Below, piece after piece: positions 39,101-42,100 of a stretch of DNA of 64,000 bases. The DNA is from Patiria pectinifera. Taxonomy: Eukaryota; Echinodermata; Asteroidea; Valvatida; Asterinidae. The stretch spans positions 28,885,916 through 28,949,915 of the forward strand of contig CM057148.1 of assembly GCA_029964075.1 (NCBI GenBank), in the 5' to 3' direction. Each line of letters opens with the position of its first letter. The stretch's first letter is position 1. Position numbers and translations under genes: made by a program. The notes beneath the pieces are model-generated. The model saw nothing but the letters and a program-made list of their open reading frames with translations. It made no database searches and was not told the DNA's origin.

Positions 39101-42100
39101 TCATTTGGAGATTCAGGCCAAAATAGGGCCACGTCATCACATCACTTCATCACATCTCTTGGTGTTCTGACTTCTTGAACTGCATGTAGAGATTGTACCA
39201 GCCTGCGGTTTTCACAGCAGTAATGCTGAGATTGTGCTCTTTTCAAATGTGTGAAACGAAATTGACTAGGGTCGACAAACGACTCATTTAGCTTGATCGC
39301 ATCACATACACATGTATGTGACATCGGTCTGTCAATTTTAGACCCGTTCTAGACGCTGTGCTGCTGCTGTGACAAACCAAGTAAATTTGACTGTTTTTAA
39401 TCCGGCCCAGTGATAGTTCAGCATTTAAAACCAATTGGCTCGGCAAATTGAGTTTGGCACGGCACCATCTTTTGGCTAGACGGGGCTGCTGCACTGTCAA
39501 CGTTTCAAATGGCAGTGGCATGGCACTGTTCTAAACGTGGTGGGGCAAACATTTTAGGAATGCGCGTGCTCACAATACCCTCCCTCGCATCCGCATAATG
39601 GGAGTGAAATTTGCACGAATATTTGATCATGCTGTAAGTTCATTGAACTGCTTAAACTGCTTTAACCTGGTTCATTACTCCAGATGCGTTAAAGTTCGGC
39701 TATTAAATTTGGCATTTAGAGCAACTGCCGTGCTGTAGACAAGCTATTGCCGCACTCATTTCAATTAAGTTCAGCGCAGCAGGAGCGCAGCATCTTAAAC
39801 GGGCCTAGACATATCTGGGCAAAGCATGAAATGAAAATTAAGTGAACTTTTTTGTTGTGTTTCAAGTTTTGCAACTTGTGATCCTTGGTCCAAAAATCCT
39901 GTTTGTGTTAAAAACCATAATTTTTGTTATAACGTTCATGAATCAATCTATGTAATACTTGGAACTTGCAAGACTTCTGTATTTTTGCCTTTTTTTCTAG
40001 TAATGTGTGCTGGAGTATATTGGAAGGTATTGATACGTACCTGTGGTCAAAGCGCAACAACGCAATGGCGCCCTCTATCTACCATCAGGTTCGACAGGAG
40101 CGCGCACAGGCGATGAATAATGATGGCTCGAGCTCGGAGACATTCAACTCAAAGGTAAAATATGTTGTATTACAGTGTATTACATTGTATTACATTACAG
40201 TGTATTACATCGTATTACATTACAGAGTATTACATTGTATTACATTACAGTGTATTACATTGTTTTACATTGTATTACATTGTATTACATTGTACTACAA
40301 AATACTTGGTGATGGCAAGTGCTACATGTACATGCAAAACTTCATTAAAAATTTGATCCTTCCGTTTGGGTTTCCTCTTTTTTTGTACTCATCATGTACG
40401 TAATACAAACACTTTGCACATAACTCTATGTATGTTTTTTTTCCCCATATCTCACCTCTACAATACGTCACTGTTTCCTTTTACATGGATACATAGGTAC
40501 CTAAGCCTGATGCCGTTTCCAAGGATGCGTATCTTTTCATTGAGGACAATGATTGCCACTGGGGAACCAACGTCAAGCTGAATAGGTTAGTAATTATAAG
40601 ATCTTTGTCACATGAACAATAGGTTGTGATCGTATGACATCAATGTAACACATAACCATCCGGTTTCAACGTGACCGGCCACCATTGCAGTAGGCAACTG
40701 TCTGGTTAGCAACCATGTCATACATTGTTAGACAGTCGGGCTTATTTTCACATACAGTGGAACATAGCTATAACGAACATCGTTCAGTATAGCTATTTTC
40801 ACACATTAGGCCAAAAAAAAAAAGTCTCCGGTTTCTGGTATGGAGCTTGCCCAAAAAGTGGTGCGGCGACGCGGCTTTTTTTTTTTTTTACCTGATTTTT
40901 TTGCTTCAAATGTCGGCTGATAACTGCAATGGTGCCCGACTAAACTTAGTGCAAATATTTGGGAGTCCAGAGAGGTCACATGAAGCTTATTCTCGACCAT
41001 AACCCAATCTAAAAACACGTTAAAATTGTGCAGCAGCAGGATTCCAGTCAAACCAGTGAGTTTGGCGGTTTTGAGACATCATCTTTCATTGGAAAAAAAA
41101 CCTTTTTCATTTTGCCGACGCGCATGGCTACGGCGATGTGCGCGCATACCAGAAACCGGAGGCTTTTTTGTTTTGGCCTTAGTGGCCCCATCTTTTGACC
41201 ATTGTTATAGTGTTTGCATTTACAAACTATGCGCAGAGTCGCCAAACGTGTCCATTCATCTCTTCAATTCCATTAGCAAAACTTCACCACATGTACACCT
41301 TGGTAGTTACTAATAGACGACTTTGAACATGTGTTACTATTAAATTGTGTAATTTCACAGTTTTTGAACTTACACGGGTGGCTTTTCACTTCTAACTGTT
41401 GGGGAAGTAACAGCCATTTATCAACTTTTTGTTGACATTTTCCAACAACAATGTTCAGTACACGAAAATGGGAGCCAAGGTTGATGTTCGGTATAGCCGA
41501 ATGTTTTCGGTATAGGAGTGTTCGGTATAGCGACGTTCCACTGTATTAAAATAACAGGGAATTCTTTATCAAATGGCAAAATGGTTACTACCTGTGCCAT
41601 GTACAGTTGTCATAATTGTGCTGGCTCAGCACTGGGTGTTGGCTTCGCGTTTTTCTCACAGTTTTTACCATCATCACAGCTTTGAAGGCTTGCCTACTGC
41701 CTACTGCGCGCGGCGCAATACGATCTTTGCCTACTACAATGGCGGCGCTGACCCTCCAGTACCCGGATATAGACGGGGTCACGTGGGTCAATGAGATCCC
41801 TTTGGGTACAAACTAGTCTTGCTGCAAGGCTGAATTTAATTTTTTAATTCAGTTGAATTTTTTTCCCAGCCTGGTAGAGTTTGCTATCAACAAGTTGATT
41901 CAAATTCAGTCGTGGTTACTGGAAAAGCAGCGTTACCTAGGAAAATTCAGTGCAAATTTTCCCAGAAATATAATTCTCTTTAACATGGCTTTCTCCCCAC
42001 ACAATTTTATTGCCTCCGCCAAGGAGGTTATGTTGATGTTTTCATTGGTTAGTTTGTTGGTTGGTTGGTTTGTCTGTTAACAAAGTTATGGACGGATTTG

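Noticed and set aside
41573-41816. Open frame starting MAKWLLPVPCTVVIIVLAQH that looks like a signal peptide
   Set aside because: It lies in an HPS5 intron just beyond a pogo-like MITE, on the HPS5 strand, with no fitting splice sites and no homology. A hydrophobic start alone is not enough.
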